NCBI RefSeq assembly: GCF_000379485.1
Contig: NZ_KB902278.1
Location: 62,001 to 126,000, forward strand
Source: Wenxinia marina DSM 24838
GTDB taxonomy: Bacteria > Pseudomonadota > Alphaproteobacteria > Rhodobacterales > Rhodobacteraceae
DNA length: 64,000 nucleotides
Direction of reading: 5' to 3'
Shown: positions 46,287 through 54,985 of the stretch, piece by piece
How positions within the stretch are numbered: the stretch's first letter is position 1
Layout of the letters: each line of letters opens with the position of its first letter
Notes under the pieces: model-generated
What the model was told of the DNA's origin: nothing
The model's input: only the letters and a program-made list of their open reading frames with translations
The model's database searches: none
Made by a program: the position numbers and the translations under genes

Positions 46287-47443
46287 GCGACGCCGTGAAG
46301 ACCGGCGTAATGATCTGCGGCCACGGCTCGCGCAGCCAGGCCGCGGTGGACGAGTTTCGCCAGCTGGCCGAGGCGCTGCCGCCCTACCTGCCGCCCGAGT
46401 GGGACATCGACTACGGCTATCTGGAGTTCGCCAACCCGGTCCTGCGCGACGGCCTCGACCGGCTGCGCGAGGCGGGCTGCGGCCGCATCCTCGCCGTGCC
46501 CGGCATGCTGCTGGCGGCGATGCACGCCAAGAACGACATCCCCACCGTCCTCAACACCTACGCCGCGCAGCACGGGATCGAGGTCCGCTTTGGCCGCGAG
46601 CTGGGCGTCGATCCCAAGATGATCGCCGCCGCGGGCGCGCGGGTGCAGGACGCGGTGGATCGCGCGAATTTCGAGCACGGCGAGGTGCCGCTGGAGGAGA
46701 CCTGCCTCGTCGTCATCGGCCGCGGCGCCTCGGACCCCGACGCCAACGGCAACGTCGCCAAGATCGCCCGGATGCTGTGGGAGGGGATGGGCTTCGGCTG
46801 GTGCGAGGTTGGCTATTCCGGCGTGACCTTCCCGCTGGTGGAGCCGTGCCTGCAACACGTCGCCCGCCTGCCCTACCGGCGGGTGATCGTGTTCCCCTAC
46901 TTCCTGTTCACCGGCATCCTGATCGACCGCATCTACGGCTTCACCGACCGCGTCGCGGCCGAACATCCGGACGTGCAGTTCGTGAAGGCCGAGTATCTGG
47001 GGCTGCATCCCAAGGTCCTCGAGACCTTCGCCGAGCGCGCGACCGAGCAGGTGGGCGAGGTGCCGCCGCCGAACTGCGCGATGTGCAAGTACCGGGTGCA
47101 GGTCCTCGGCTTCGAGGCCGAGGTCGGCGCGGTGCAGGAAAGCCACCATCACCATGTCGAGGGGCAGGGGGCGTCCGCGCCCGGCTCCAACGTGGCGGAT
47201 TGCGCGCTGTGCGACGATTTCTGCACCGGCCTCTGCCGGCTGGCGCAGGAGGGGCACTGGCACGACCACGGCCACGGCGAGGGTCACTTCCACCCGCACG
47301 AGCACGAGCATGACCATGGACACGGGCATGATCACGGGCACGAGCATCATCATCACCACCACGATCACGACCACCACCACGCGCCCTATCCCCACGCCGA
47401 CCATCCGCACGGACCGCGGAGCGCGCTGAAGACCCGCAAGTGA
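46283..47443 (+). CDS. cbiX: sirohydrochlorin cobaltochelatase CbiX with His-rich tail
   Basis: The 386-aa protein is a long-form CbiX, which inserts cobalt into sirohydrochlorin. The N-terminal chelatase signature is GVMICGHGSRSQAAVDEF and the second half repeats the fold (LVVIGRGASDPDANGN; VIVFPYFLFTGILIDRI). Cysteines at NCAMCKYR and DCALCDDFCTGLC could hold the Fe-S cluster known in this form. The last 70 residues are a striking His/Asp run, probably a cobalt store. The GTG start overlaps the small membrane protein, and its stop overlaps the next frame (GTGA). Confidence 0.94.
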   Translation: MSDAVKTGVMICGHGSRSQAAVDEFRQLAEALPPYLPPEWDIDYGYLEFANPVLRDGLDRLREAGCGRILAVPGMLLAAMHAKNDIPTVLNTYAAQHGIEVRFGRELGVDPKMIAAAGARVQDAVDRANFEHGEVPLEETCLVVIGRGASDPDANGNVAKIARMLWEGMGFGWCEVGYSGVTFPLVEPCLQHVARLPYRRVIVFPYFLFTGILIDRIYGFTDRVAAEHPDVQFVKAEYLGLHPKVLETFAERATEQVGEVPPPNCAMCKYRVQVLGFEAEVGAVQESHHHHVEGQGASAPGSNVADCALCDDFCTGLCRLAQEGHWHDHGHGEGHFHPHEHEHDHGHGHDHGHEHHHHHHDHDHHHAPYPHADHPHGPRSALKTRK

Positions 47444-47760
47444 GCCTGTTCGACACCCACGTCGTCGTCGAGTGGTCCGCAAGGTCCGAGGCGTCCCCGG
47501 CCCGGCCGTGCGACACAAGCCAGCCACCCGGCCGCGGTCCGTCCGCCGCTCCTGCAGGCCGAAACGCATGTGGCAGGGGCAGAGGGCGAGGTGTGGACTC
47601 GGCGCAGGTACGCCTCTTCGCCAAGACGTTGGCGCGGCTGGATGCGCCGGGCCCGTCAGCAGGCGCGCGTGAGACGGTCGTCCGCGAGGAGGTGTGGTTA
47701 CCGGCTCCTGCTTGGCAGGCGGCGCCGGGCGCGGTCGCGGTGATGCGGGGAGCTGCCTGA
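47440..47760 (+). pseudogene. probable remnant of a cobalamin-cluster gene
   Basis: A GTG at 47440 inside the cbiX stop opens a 106-codon frame ending in TGATG with cobH. The start MSLFDTHVVVEWSARSEASPARP resembles the N-terminus (FD-x-Y-V-x-VDWS) of a roughly 300-aa protein that, as I recall, sits next to cobH in other Rhodobacterales. The middle is low-complexity Arg/Gly/Pro-rich and the end (PAWQAAPGAVAV) recalls that protein's C-terminus. An internal deletion would explain the size. It may still be translated for coupling of cobH. An unrelated small protein is the alternative. Confidence 0.45.
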
Positions 47761-48398
47761 TGCGCCCCTACGAACGCGACCCGGCCGCGATCTACGCGGC
47801 CAGCTTCGCCACCGTCCGCCGCGAGGCGCGGCTGGAGCGGTTTCCCCGCGGGCTCGACCGCCTGGCGGAGCGGGTGATCCATGCCTGCGGCATGGTCGAC
47901 GTGGCGGACCGGCTCGCCTTCTCGGACGGCGCGTTCGAGGCGGGCGCGGCGGCGCTTCTGTCGGGTGCGCCGGTCCTGTGCGACTGCGAGATGGTCGCGG
48001 CCGGCGTCATCCGGCGGCTGCTGCCGCGGGGCAACGACGTCGTCGTCACGCTGAACGACCCGGGCGTGCCGGGGCTGGCGGCGGAGCTGGGCACCACGCG
48101 GTCCGCCGCGGCGGTGGAGCTGTGGAAGGACCGCCTCGCCGGTGCCGTGGTCGCTGTCGGCAACGCGCCGACGGCGCTGTTCCACCTCATGGAGCGGCTG
48201 GACGCGGGCTGGCCGAAGCCGGCGATCATCCTCGGCTTCCCCGTCGGGTTCGTCGGCGCGGCGGAATCGAAGGCGGAACTGGCGGCCGATCCGCGGGGCT
48301 GCGAGTTCGTGGCGCTGCGGGGCCGGCGCGGCGGGTCGGCGATGGCCTCGGCGGCGGTGAACGCGCTGGCGATCGGGCAGGCGGAGGGGCGGGCATGA
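47760..48398 (+). CDS. cobH: precorrin-8X methylmutase
   Basis: CobH/CbiC (212 aa) moves a methyl group from C11 to C12 to make hydrogenobyrinate or its cobalt form. The start YERDPAAIYAASFATVRREA, the catalytic His in RVIHACGMVDVADRL, and the segments VLCDCEMVAAGV and ILGFPVGFVGAAESK are diagnostic. Length is normal. The ATG overlaps the upstream stop (TGATG) and the gene overlaps cobL by four bases. Confidence 0.96.
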   Translation: MRPYERDPAAIYAASFATVRREARLERFPRGLDRLAERVIHACGMVDVADRLAFSDGAFEAGAAALLSGAPVLCDCEMVAAGVIRRLLPRGNDVVVTLNDPGVPGLAAELGTTRSAAAVELWKDRLAGAVVAVGNAPTALFHLMERLDAGWPKPAIILGFPVGFVGAAESKAELAADPRGCEFVALRGRRGGSAMASAAVNALAIGQAEGRA

Positions 48399-49597
48399 CG
48401 GAGCCGTGGCTGCATGTCGTCGGGATCGGCGAGGACGGGCTGGACGGGCTGACGCCCGCGACCCGCGCGGTGGTCGAGGCGGCCGAGGTGATCCTCGGCG
48501 GCGACCGCCATCACGTGCTGTCGGGCGCGGTGAGCGCCGAGCGGATCGCCTGGCCCTCGCCGTTCGACGCGATGATCGACACGATCCGCGGGCTGAAGGG
48601 GCGGCGTGCCGTGGTTCTGGTGACCGGCGATCCGCTCTGGTTCTCGGTCGGCGCGCGGATCGGCCGCGCGATCCCGCCGGCCGAGATCGTCTACCACCCG
48701 CAGCTGTCGGCCTTCCAGCTGGCGGCGGCGCGCATGGGCTGGAGCCTCGCCGACTGCGAGACGCTGACCGTCCACGGCCGGCCGGTGGAGCAGATGATCG
48801 CCTTCATCCAGCCGGACGCGCGCCTGCTGATCCTGACGACGGGGGCCGAGACGCCGGCGCGGATCGCGCGGTTCCTGACGGAGCGGGGGTTCGGGCGGTC
48901 GCCGATGAGCGTCCTTGCCGCGATGGGCGGGCCGCAGGAGACGCGGTTCGACGGAACGGCGGAGACGTGGGATTTCGACGTGCCTGCGTTCAATACGCTG
49001 GCGGTCGAGTGCGTGGCCGCACCTGACGCGGCGCTGCTGCCGCGGGTGCCCGGCCTCGACGATGCGCTGTTCCGCTCGGACGGCACGATGACCAAGCGCG
49101 AAGTGCGTGCGGCGACGGTGGCCAAGCTGATGCCGATGCGCGGGGCGCTGCTGTGGGACGTCGGCACCGGCTCGGGCTCGGTCGCGATCGAGTGGATGCG
49201 CGCGGCCCGCTACGCCCGCGCGATCGGCATCGAGCCTCGGGCCGACCGCCGCGCGATGGCGGCGGAGAACGCCCTGGCCCTCGGTGCGCCCGGCTTGCGG
49301 CTGGTCGAGGGCGAGGCGCCGGGCGCCCTGGACGGGCTGGAGCCGCCGGACGCGGTGTTCCTGGGCGGCGGCCTGTCCGAGACGGTGTTTTCGGCGGCGT
49401 GGGCAGCGCTGCGCCCGCTCGGACGGCTGGTCGCGAACGCGGTGACGCTGGAGAGCGAGGCGACGTTGATGGACCTGCACGCCCGCCACGGCGGCGACCT
49501 CGTGCGCCTGTCGGTGGCGCGGGCCGAGGAGGTCGGGCGCTATCGCGGCTGGCGGGCCTCGATGCCGGTGACGCAGTGGAGCCTGGTGAAGCGATGA
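48395..49597 (+). CDS. cobL: precorrin-6Y C5,15-methyltransferase (decarboxylating)
   Basis: CobL (400 aa) is the CbiE-CbiT fusion that methylates C5 and C15 and decarboxylates the C12 acetate. The N-terminal tetrapyrrole methylase domain (1-205) shows VVGIGEDGLDGLTPATR and LVTGDPLWFSVG. The C-terminal CbiT-like domain (220-400) has the SAM-binding motif LLWDVGTGSGSVAIEWMR. The start overlaps cobH. The next gene begins 73 bases later after an AGGAG site. Confidence 0.96.
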   Translation: MTEPWLHVVGIGEDGLDGLTPATRAVVEAAEVILGGDRHHVLSGAVSAERIAWPSPFDAMIDTIRGLKGRRAVVLVTGDPLWFSVGARIGRAIPPAEIVYHPQLSAFQLAAARMGWSLADCETLTVHGRPVEQMIAFIQPDARLLILTTGAETPARIARFLTERGFGRSPMSVLAAMGGPQETRFDGTAETWDFDVPAFNTLAVECVAAPDAALLPRVPGLDDALFRSDGTMTKREVRAATVAKLMPMRGALLWDVGTGSGSVAIEWMRAARYARAIGIEPRADRRAMAAENALALGAPGLRLVEGEAPGALDGLEPPDAVFLGGGLSETVFSAAWAALRPLGRLVANAVTLESEATLMDLHARHGGDLVRLSVARAEEVGRYRGWRASMPVTQWSLVKR

Positions 49598-49670
49598 GCG
49601 TGGGAACTCGCGTCGCGCAGGCGGCGGCCGGTCGCCGGAGTATTTGTCTGCAAGATAGGAGCAGGGGCGG

Positions 49671-50375
49671 GTGGTGACCGGCACGCTGTACGGCGTCGGC
49701 GTCGGGCCGGGCGCGCCGGACCTGGTGACGCTGCGCGCGGCGCGGCTGATCGGGGGGGCGGCGGTGATCGCCTATCCGACGCTGGCGGGCGGCGACAGCT
49801 TCGCCCGGTCGATCGTCGCGGGCATGATCCCGGCGGGGGCCGAGGAGATCCGCATCGACGTGCCGATGACCGAGGCGCGCGCGCCGGCGCAGGCGGCCTA
49901 CGACGACGGCGCGGCGCGGATCGCGGAGCGGCTGGAGGCGGGGGCGGACGTGGTGTGCCTGTGCGAGGGCGATCCGCTGTTCTACGGCTCGTTCATGTAT
50001 CTGATGGCGCGGCTTGCGGCGGGCTACCGGGTCGAGGTCGTCCCCGGCGTCGCCTCGCCCGCCGCCTGCGCGGCGGCGGCGCGGCGGCCGCTTGCGGCGC
50101 GGAATGAGGGGCTGGCGGTGATCCCGGCCACGCTGCCGGAGGAGGCGCTCGAGGCGCGGATCGGGGCGGTGGAAAGCGCGGTGGTGATGAAGCTGGGGCG
50201 GCACCTGGGCAAGGTGCGCCGGGTGACGGACCGGCTGGGGTTGACCGGGCGGGCGGTCTATGTGGCGCGGGCGTCACTGCCGGACGAGGTGGTCTGTCCG
50301 CTCGCGGAGGCGCCCGCAATCGCGCCCTATTTCTCGATGGTTCTGGTGACGCGGGGAGACGATCCGTGGCTGTGA
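49671..50375 (+). CDS. cobI: precorrin-2 C20-methyltransferase
   Basis: CobI/CbiL (234 aa) adds the C20 methyl to precorrin-2 or its cobalt form, the first step committed to corrins. Key segments are YGVGVGPGAPDLVTLRA, the SAM-site CEGDPLFYGSFMYL and VVPGVASPAACAAAA. There are two adjacent GTG codons (49671 and 49674); the first is better spaced from AGGAG at about 49657. The end overlaps the CbiG-CobJ gene by ten bases. Confidence 0.95.
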   Translation: MVTGTLYGVGVGPGAPDLVTLRAARLIGGAAVIAYPTLAGGDSFARSIVAGMIPAGAEEIRIDVPMTEARAPAQAAYDDGAARIAERLEAGADVVCLCEGDPLFYGSFMYLMARLAAGYRVEVVPGVASPAACAAAARRPLAARNEGLAVIPATLPEEALEARIGAVESAVVMKLGRHLGKVRRVTDRLGLTGRAVYVARASLPDEVVCPLAEAPAIAPYFSMVLVTRGDDPWL

Positions 50376-52180
50376 CGCCGGTGGTGATCGCGCTGACGGC
50401 GCGAGGGGCGAAGCTGGGGCGCCGGGTGGCGGACGCCGCCGGAGGGACGCTGCATGGCCGCGCCGGACGGGTGCGCGATGCTGATGCGACGTTCGAGAAC
50501 GCCGCGGATCACGTGCGCGACCTGTTCGCGGCCGGCGTGCCGGTGATCGGCGTCTGCGCCAGCGGCATCCTGATCCGCGCGGTCGCGCCGCTGGTGTCGG
50601 ACAAGCGGGCGGAGCCGGCGCTGGTCGCCGTGGCGGAGGATGGCAGCGCGGTGGTACCGCTCCTCGGCGGGCACGGCGGCGCGAACCGGCTGGCGCGCCG
50701 GGTGGCGGAGGCGCTGGGGATCGGCGCGGCGGTGACGACTGCGGGTGACCTCGGCCTCGGCGTGGCGCTGGACGAGCCGCCGGCGGGGTGGCGGCTGGTC
50801 GATCCGGCCGCGGCGAAGGGCGTGGCGGCGGGGCTGCTGGCCGGCGAGGCGTTCGTCCTGGCGGGGCGGGCGGAGTGGCTGGCGCCGGTCGCGGCGCTGC
50901 CGAACGTGCGCGTGCAGGGCGGCGCGGGTGCCGTGACGCTGACGCCCATGGCGGGCGGCGAGGGGCTGCGCTGGGCGCAGGTGACGGATGTGCTCGGCCT
51001 CGGCTGCGCGCGTGGGGCGGCCCCGGCGGAGGCGCTGCGGCTGATCGGCGAGACGCTGGAGGCGGAGGGCGTCGATCCCGCCGCGCTCGCCTGCGTCGCG
51101 ACGCTGGACCTCAAGGCGGACGAGCCGGCGGTGCATGCGGTCGCGCAGGCCTTCGGCCTGCCGGTGCGGATCTTTCCTGCAGCGGAGCTGGAGGCGGTGG
51201 CCGGGCGGCTCGCCAATCCTTCGGACGTGGTCTTCGCCGAGGTCGGCTGCCACGGCGTCGCCGAAGGGGCGGCTCTGGCAGCGGCGGGGCCGGACGCCGT
51301 GCTGTCGGTGGAGAAACGCAAGTCGGCCGCCGTCACCTGCGCGGTGGCGCGGGCGCCGGAGCCGGTGACGGCGCCGGCCGGGCGGCCGCGGGGGCGGCTG
51401 TCGGTCGTGGGCATCGGGCCGGGGCAGGGCGCCTGGCGCTCGCCCGAGGCATCGCGGCTGATCGCCGAGGCAGACGAGCTGGTGGGCTACTCCCTCTATC
51501 TCGACCTGCTCGGGCCTCTCGCGGTGGGCAAGGCGCGGGCGGACTTCCCGCTGGGCGGCGAGGAGGCGCGCTGCCGCCACGCGCTGGAGCGGGCGGGCGA
51601 GGGCGCGAACGTGGCCCTCGTCTGCTCGGGCGACGCGGGCATCTACGCGATGGGCGCGCTGGTGTTCGAGCTGCTGGACCGCGCCCCGGAGGCGGGCGGC
51701 GTGTCGGACGCGGCCCGGCGGGCGGAGGTGGTCTGCGCGCCCGGCATCAGCGCGCTGCAGGCGGCGGCCGCGCGGGCGGGGGCGCCGCTGGGGCACGATT
51801 TCTGCACCATCTCGCTGTCGGACCTGCTGACGCCGCGGGAGGACATCCTGCAGCGCATCCGCGCGGCGGCGGAGGGGGATTTCGTGATCGCCTTCTACAA
51901 CCCGGTCTCGCGAACCCGGCGGACGCTGCTGGCGGAGGCGCGGGACATCCTCCTGCGGCACCGGCCGGCGGAGACGCCGGTGCTGCTGGCCTCCAACCTC
52001 GGCCGGCCGGAGGAGGCGCTGGCCTACCGACGGCTGGACGAGGTGAAGGTGGACGAGGTGGACATGCTGACGGTGGTGCTGGTCGGGTCGTCCAACACCC
52101 GGCTGGCGAAGCTGGGCGAGGGGCCGCGGATGTACACGCCGCGGGGGTATGCGCGGAAGATCGACGGGGATCTGGCGTGA
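50366..52180 (+). CDS. cobJ: CbiG-CobJ fusion (corrin lactone hydrolase plus C17-methyltransferase)
   Basis: The 604-aa protein joins two enzymes. Residues 1-335 are CbiG-like, with the N-terminal part GVPVIGVCASGILIRAVAPL and LLGGHGGANRLAR and the C-terminal part DLKADEPAVHAVAQAFGLPV, SVEKRKSAAVTCA. Residues 345-604 are the C17-methyltransferase CobJ/CbiH (LSVVGIGPGQGAWRSPEA, CSGDAGIYAMGALVFEL, CAPGISALQAAAARAGAPLGHDFC). CbiG opens the ring-A lactone in the oxygen-independent route. The GTG at 50366 has GGGGAG 8 bases away; GTG at 50372 is an alternative. It overlaps cobI by ten bases. Confidence 0.92.
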   Translation: MAVTPVVIALTARGAKLGRRVADAAGGTLHGRAGRVRDADATFENAADHVRDLFAAGVPVIGVCASGILIRAVAPLVSDKRAEPALVAVAEDGSAVVPLLGGHGGANRLARRVAEALGIGAAVTTAGDLGLGVALDEPPAGWRLVDPAAAKGVAAGLLAGEAFVLAGRAEWLAPVAALPNVRVQGGAGAVTLTPMAGGEGLRWAQVTDVLGLGCARGAAPAEALRLIGETLEAEGVDPAALACVATLDLKADEPAVHAVAQAFGLPVRIFPAAELEAVAGRLANPSDVVFAEVGCHGVAEGAALAAAGPDAVLSVEKRKSAAVTCAVARAPEPVTAPAGRPRGRLSVVGIGPGQGAWRSPEASRLIAEADELVGYSLYLDLLGPLAVGKARADFPLGGEEARCRHALERAGEGANVALVCSGDAGIYAMGALVFELLDRAPEAGGVSDAARRAEVVCAPGISALQAAAARAGAPLGHDFCTISLSDLLTPREDILQRIRAAAEGDFVIAFYNPVSRTRRTLLAEARDILLRHRPAETPVLLASNLGRPEEALAYRRLDEVKVDEVDMLTVVLVGSSNTRLAKLGEGPRMYTPRGYARKIDGDLA

Positions 52181-52307
52181 GGGGGCGGGATGGGTTCGAT
52201 GCCCCTTCCACCTCAGGCCGGCAGCCAGGTGGGGATGTGCGGGAATCTGCTGGGGAGGCGGTTCAGGGGCAGGTTTGCCCTGAACGCGCCTCGTCGATGG
52301 TTCTCAC

Positions 52308-52374
52308 GATTCGGCGCAGCGTCAAGGATGCCCGGCTTCGCCGGCGCTTCGCGTCCTTGACCCTGCGCCGAATC
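52308..52374. repeat. long imperfect inverted repeat within the corrin operon
   Basis: Two 24-base arms (52308-52331 and 52351-52374, starting GATTCGGCGCAG, two mismatches) flank a 19-base loop that contains its own small stem (CCGGC/GCCGG). It lies between cobJ and cobM, 20 bases before the cobM start. It looks like a REP-type element rather than a terminator, as no T-run follows. The 127 bases before it hold nothing I recognise. Confidence 0.75.
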
Positions 52375-52394
52375 GCGGAAGGGGGTCTGGGGCG

Positions 52395-53162
52395 ATGACG
52401 GTGTTCTTCGTCGGGGCGGGGCCGGGGGACCCCGAGCTGCTGACACTGAAGGCGGCGCGGATCATCGCGGCCTGCCCGGTGTGCCTCTATGCCGGGAGCC
52501 TGGTGCCGGCGGAGGTGGTGGCGGGCGCGCCCGACGGGGCGCGGGTCCTCGACACGGCGCCGATGACGCTGGACGAGACGCATGCCGAGATCGTGGCGGC
52601 GCATGGCCGGGGCGAGGACGTGGCCCGGGTGCATTCCGGCGATCCCTCGCTCTACGGGGCGATCGCCGAACAGATCCGGCGGCTGAAGGCGGATTGCATC
52701 CCCTACGAGATCGTCCCCGGCGTGCCGGCCTGGGCGGCGGCGGCGGCGGCGCTGGGGCAGGAGCTGACGATTCCCGAGGTGGCGCAGTCGGTCGTCCTGA
52801 CGCGGATGGCGATGAAGTCGACCGCGATGCCGCCGGGCGAGACGCTGGAGGCGTTCGGCCGGACCGGCGCGACGCTGGCGATCCACCTGGGCATCCGGGC
52901 GCTGCGCGAGATCGAGCGGACGCTGGCGCCGCTCTACGGCGCGGACTGCCCCGTCGCGGTCGTCTACCGCGCCTCCTGGCCGGACCAGCAGATCATCCGC
53001 GGGACGCTGTCGGATATCCACGCCAAGGTGCGGGCGGCGAAGATCACGCGCACGGCGCTGGTCCTGGTCGGGCCGGCGCTGGGAGACCGGGCGGCGTTCC
53101 CCGACAGCGCCCTCTACGACGGCGCCCGCCCGCACGTCCTGCGGCCGCGGGCGCGGGAGTGA
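52395..53162 (+). CDS. cobM: precorrin-4 C11-methyltransferase
   Basis: CobM/CbiF (255 aa) methylates C11 of precorrin-4 or its cobalt form. Diagnostic segments are VFFVGAGPGDPELLTLKA, the glycine loop HSGDPSLYGAIAEQ, and RTGATLAIHLGIRALREI. The GGCCGACP-type family layout and length are normal. The ATG comes 20 bases after the inverted repeat, preceded by GGGGG. It ends the corrin cluster in this window; later steps (CobB, CobN, CobQ and others) must lie elsewhere. Confidence 0.96.
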   Translation: MTVFFVGAGPGDPELLTLKAARIIAACPVCLYAGSLVPAEVVAGAPDGARVLDTAPMTLDETHAEIVAAHGRGEDVARVHSGDPSLYGAIAEQIRRLKADCIPYEIVPGVPAWAAAAAALGQELTIPEVAQSVVLTRMAMKSTAMPPGETLEAFGRTGATLAIHLGIRALREIERTLAPLYGADCPVAVVYRASWPDQQIIRGTLSDIHAKVRAAKITRTALVLVGPALGDRAAFPDSALYDGARPHVLRPRARE

Positions 53163-53255
53163 CGTAGCGGCATCTTTGCCGCGGCGCGGCGGATGTCTTC
53201 ACTTGATCTTCACGTTCTTCGGGTCACTCTAGGGCGCAAGTTCCGGAGGCCCGCC

Positions 53256-53609
53256 ATGACCGACATCCTGCCTGAAGCCGTCCGCAAGGGCCTCGAGGAG
53301 GCGCGCGTCGCGATGCTGCGCCGCGCCTCGCGTCTGTGCGTCCATGACGGCGAGCGGGTGCACCGCGTCCTTCGCCTGTGGGACGGCGGCTTCGCCCTCG
53401 CCGCGGACGGGGCGCCGCCGCTGCGCGGGTTCGTCGACCTGTATGACGGGCCGCGGCACCTGAACCAGTGCCTCGTCGTGCAGTCGCGCGAGGAGGGGGG
53501 CGAGCGGGTCTATGAATACAAGTGGAACACCGCCGTCGCCGACCGCCCCGCCGCCGACTTCGTTCGGGCGGAGGAGCCGCCGGCGGCGCTGATCCCGCGA
53601 CTGCTGTAG
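53256..53609 (+). CDS. conserved-looking hypothetical protein
   Basis: The 117-aa product has a helical N-terminus (EAVRKGLEEARVAMLRRASRLCV) and a C-terminal beta-rich part (GFVDLYDGPRHLNQCLV, ERVYEYKWNTAV). No signal peptide or known motif. CCGGAGG precedes the ATG at 53256, which decides that start over an upstream in-frame option at 53193. The regular composition and ribosome site support a real gene. It converges with the EEP-family gene, four bases away. The family is not one I can name. Confidence 0.7.
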   Translation: MTDILPEAVRKGLEEARVAMLRRASRLCVHDGERVHRVLRLWDGGFALAADGAPPLRGFVDLYDGPRHLNQCLVVQSREEGGERVYEYKWNTAVADRPAADFVRAEEPPAALIPRLL

Positions 53610-53613
53610 CCTC

Positions 53614-54315
53614 TCAGGCGGGGGCGATCTCGGCCAGGACCGGCAGGTGGTCGGAAGCGTGCGGCCCCCGCGGGCGGGGCAGGCGCACCGGCGTCACGGT
53701 CAGATCGGGCGAGTGGGCGATCCTGTCCAGCGCGCCGACCGGCAGGGTGGACGGGAAGGTCCGCCCCGGCGTCACGATGCGGTACGACCGTGCCAGACGG
53801 CCCAGCCCGCGCTTCTGCGACCATTCGTTGAAGTCGCCGAGGATCACGGTCGGCCGGTGCGGCATGTCCGCGAGCGTGTCGCGCAGCCGGTCGAGCTGCT
53901 GCCGCCGCGACCGGCGCAGCAGGCCGAGGTGGACCGCCACCAGCCGCAGCGAAAGGCCGCCGTCGAAATCCACGGCGAGCGCGCCCCGCGGCTCCAGCCC
54001 CGGCAGGTCGAGGGGGTGGATCGCCGCCGCGGCGATGCCCGGCCGGGCGAGGATGGCGTTGCCGTGCCAGCCGAGGCTGTCGCCGCGGTTCAGCGCGACG
54101 GGTACCAGCCCCGTCTCCGATTCGATGAGGCCGAGCGGTAGCGCGGTCGGGCGCTCGCCCAGCCGGAAATCCGCCTCCTGCAGGGCCACGATGTCGGCGC
54201 CGAGCGCCGCGACCGTGTGCAGGACGCGCAGCGGATCGCGCCTCAGGTCGGTGCCGAGGCCGGCACGGATGTTGTAGCTTGCGACCCGGAGGGCCGGATG
54301 CGACGGGTTGCTCAT
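53614..54315 (-). CDS. endonuclease/exonuclease/phosphatase (EEP) family hydrolase
   Basis: The 233-aa protein has the catalytic pattern of the EEP superfamily: SYNIRAGLG near the start, the metal-binding Glu in ALQEADFRL, VAVHLGLL, GDFNEW with the conserved Asp-Phe-Asn, LDRIAHS, and the terminal SDHLPV with the catalytic His. It has no signal peptide. Members cleave phosphodiesters in DNA, RNA, lipids or signalling molecules; the target here is unknown. It is divergent from the membrane protein gene, with a TATATA element (54323-54328) in the 43-base gap. Confidence 0.87.
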   Translation of the reverse strand: MSNPSHPALRVASYNIRAGLGTDLRRDPLRVLHTVAALGADIVALQEADFRLGERPTALPLGLIESETGLVPVALNRGDSLGWHGNAILARPGIAAAAIHPLDLPGLEPRGALAVDFDGGLSLRLVAVHLGLLRRSRRQQLDRLRDTLADMPHRPTVILGDFNEWSQKRGLGRLARSYRIVTPGRTFPSTLPVGALDRIAHSPDLTVTPVRLPRPRGPHASDHLPVLAEIAPA

Positions 54316-54358
54316 GCCGCCCTATATAGGCGCGTGACCCGAAACGTGGAGCCGTGAA

Positions 54359-54985
54359 GTGTCGCCGATCCTTCTGTACGCGATCCGCGCCGTCCTTCTG
54401 GTGGAGGGCGTGACCGCCGCATTCCGGATGGCGTGGCCGCAGGTCTTCGTCGCGCTCGGCACGCTCGTGCTGACGTTCCTGCCCGAACGGGCGGCCCGGT
54501 TCCTCGGCGTGCGCCTGCCGCCCTCGTTCCTGGCGCTCACCGCGCTGTTCATCTTCGCGACGCTGTTCCTCGGCGAGGTGGCGAACTTCTACGAGCGGAT
54601 CTGGTGGTGGGACATGGTCCTGCATTTCGGCTCGGCCCTGTCGTTCGGGGTGCTGGGCTTCCTGATGATCTTCATGCTGTTCGAGGGCGACCGCTACGCG
54701 GCTCCGCCCTGGGCGATCGGGGTCCTGTCGTTCTGCGTGGCCGTCACGATCGGCGCGATCTGGGAGATCTTCGAGTTCGCGGTCGACCAGACCTTCGGCA
54801 CCAACATGCAGAAATCCGGCCTGCCGGACACGATGGGCGATCTGATCGTCGACACGCTGGGCGGCGCGCTCGGCGGACTGGCCGGGTACCTCTATCTCAA
54901 GGGCGTCCGGCTGGGCCGCGCGAGCGCGTTCGACGCCTTCATCGATGCCAACCGCAAGCTGTACCGGCGGGTCCGCCGGCGCTGA
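54359..54985 (+). CDS. multi-pass membrane protein, DUF2238/YjdF-like
   Basis: The 208-aa protein has five to six transmembrane helices. It carries the pattern WWWDMVLHFGSALSFGVLGF and IGAIWEIFEFAVDQTFGTNMQKSGLPDTMGDL, with polar residues (W-D-x-x-x-H, E-x-x-E, DTMGDL) that resemble the DUF2238 family of putative inner-membrane proteins. The conserved charged residues in the helices hint at catalysis or metal binding. The GTG start at 54359 is the only plausible one. It ends back to back with the aminotransferase gene. Function unknown. Confidence 0.75.
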   Translation: MSPILLYAIRAVLLVEGVTAAFRMAWPQVFVALGTLVLTFLPERAARFLGVRLPPSFLALTALFIFATLFLGEVANFYERIWWWDMVLHFGSALSFGVLGFLMIFMLFEGDRYAAPPWAIGVLSFCVAVTIGAIWEIFEFAVDQTFGTNMQKSGLPDTMGDLIVDTLGGALGGLAGYLYLKGVRLGRASAFDAFIDANRKLYRRVRRR

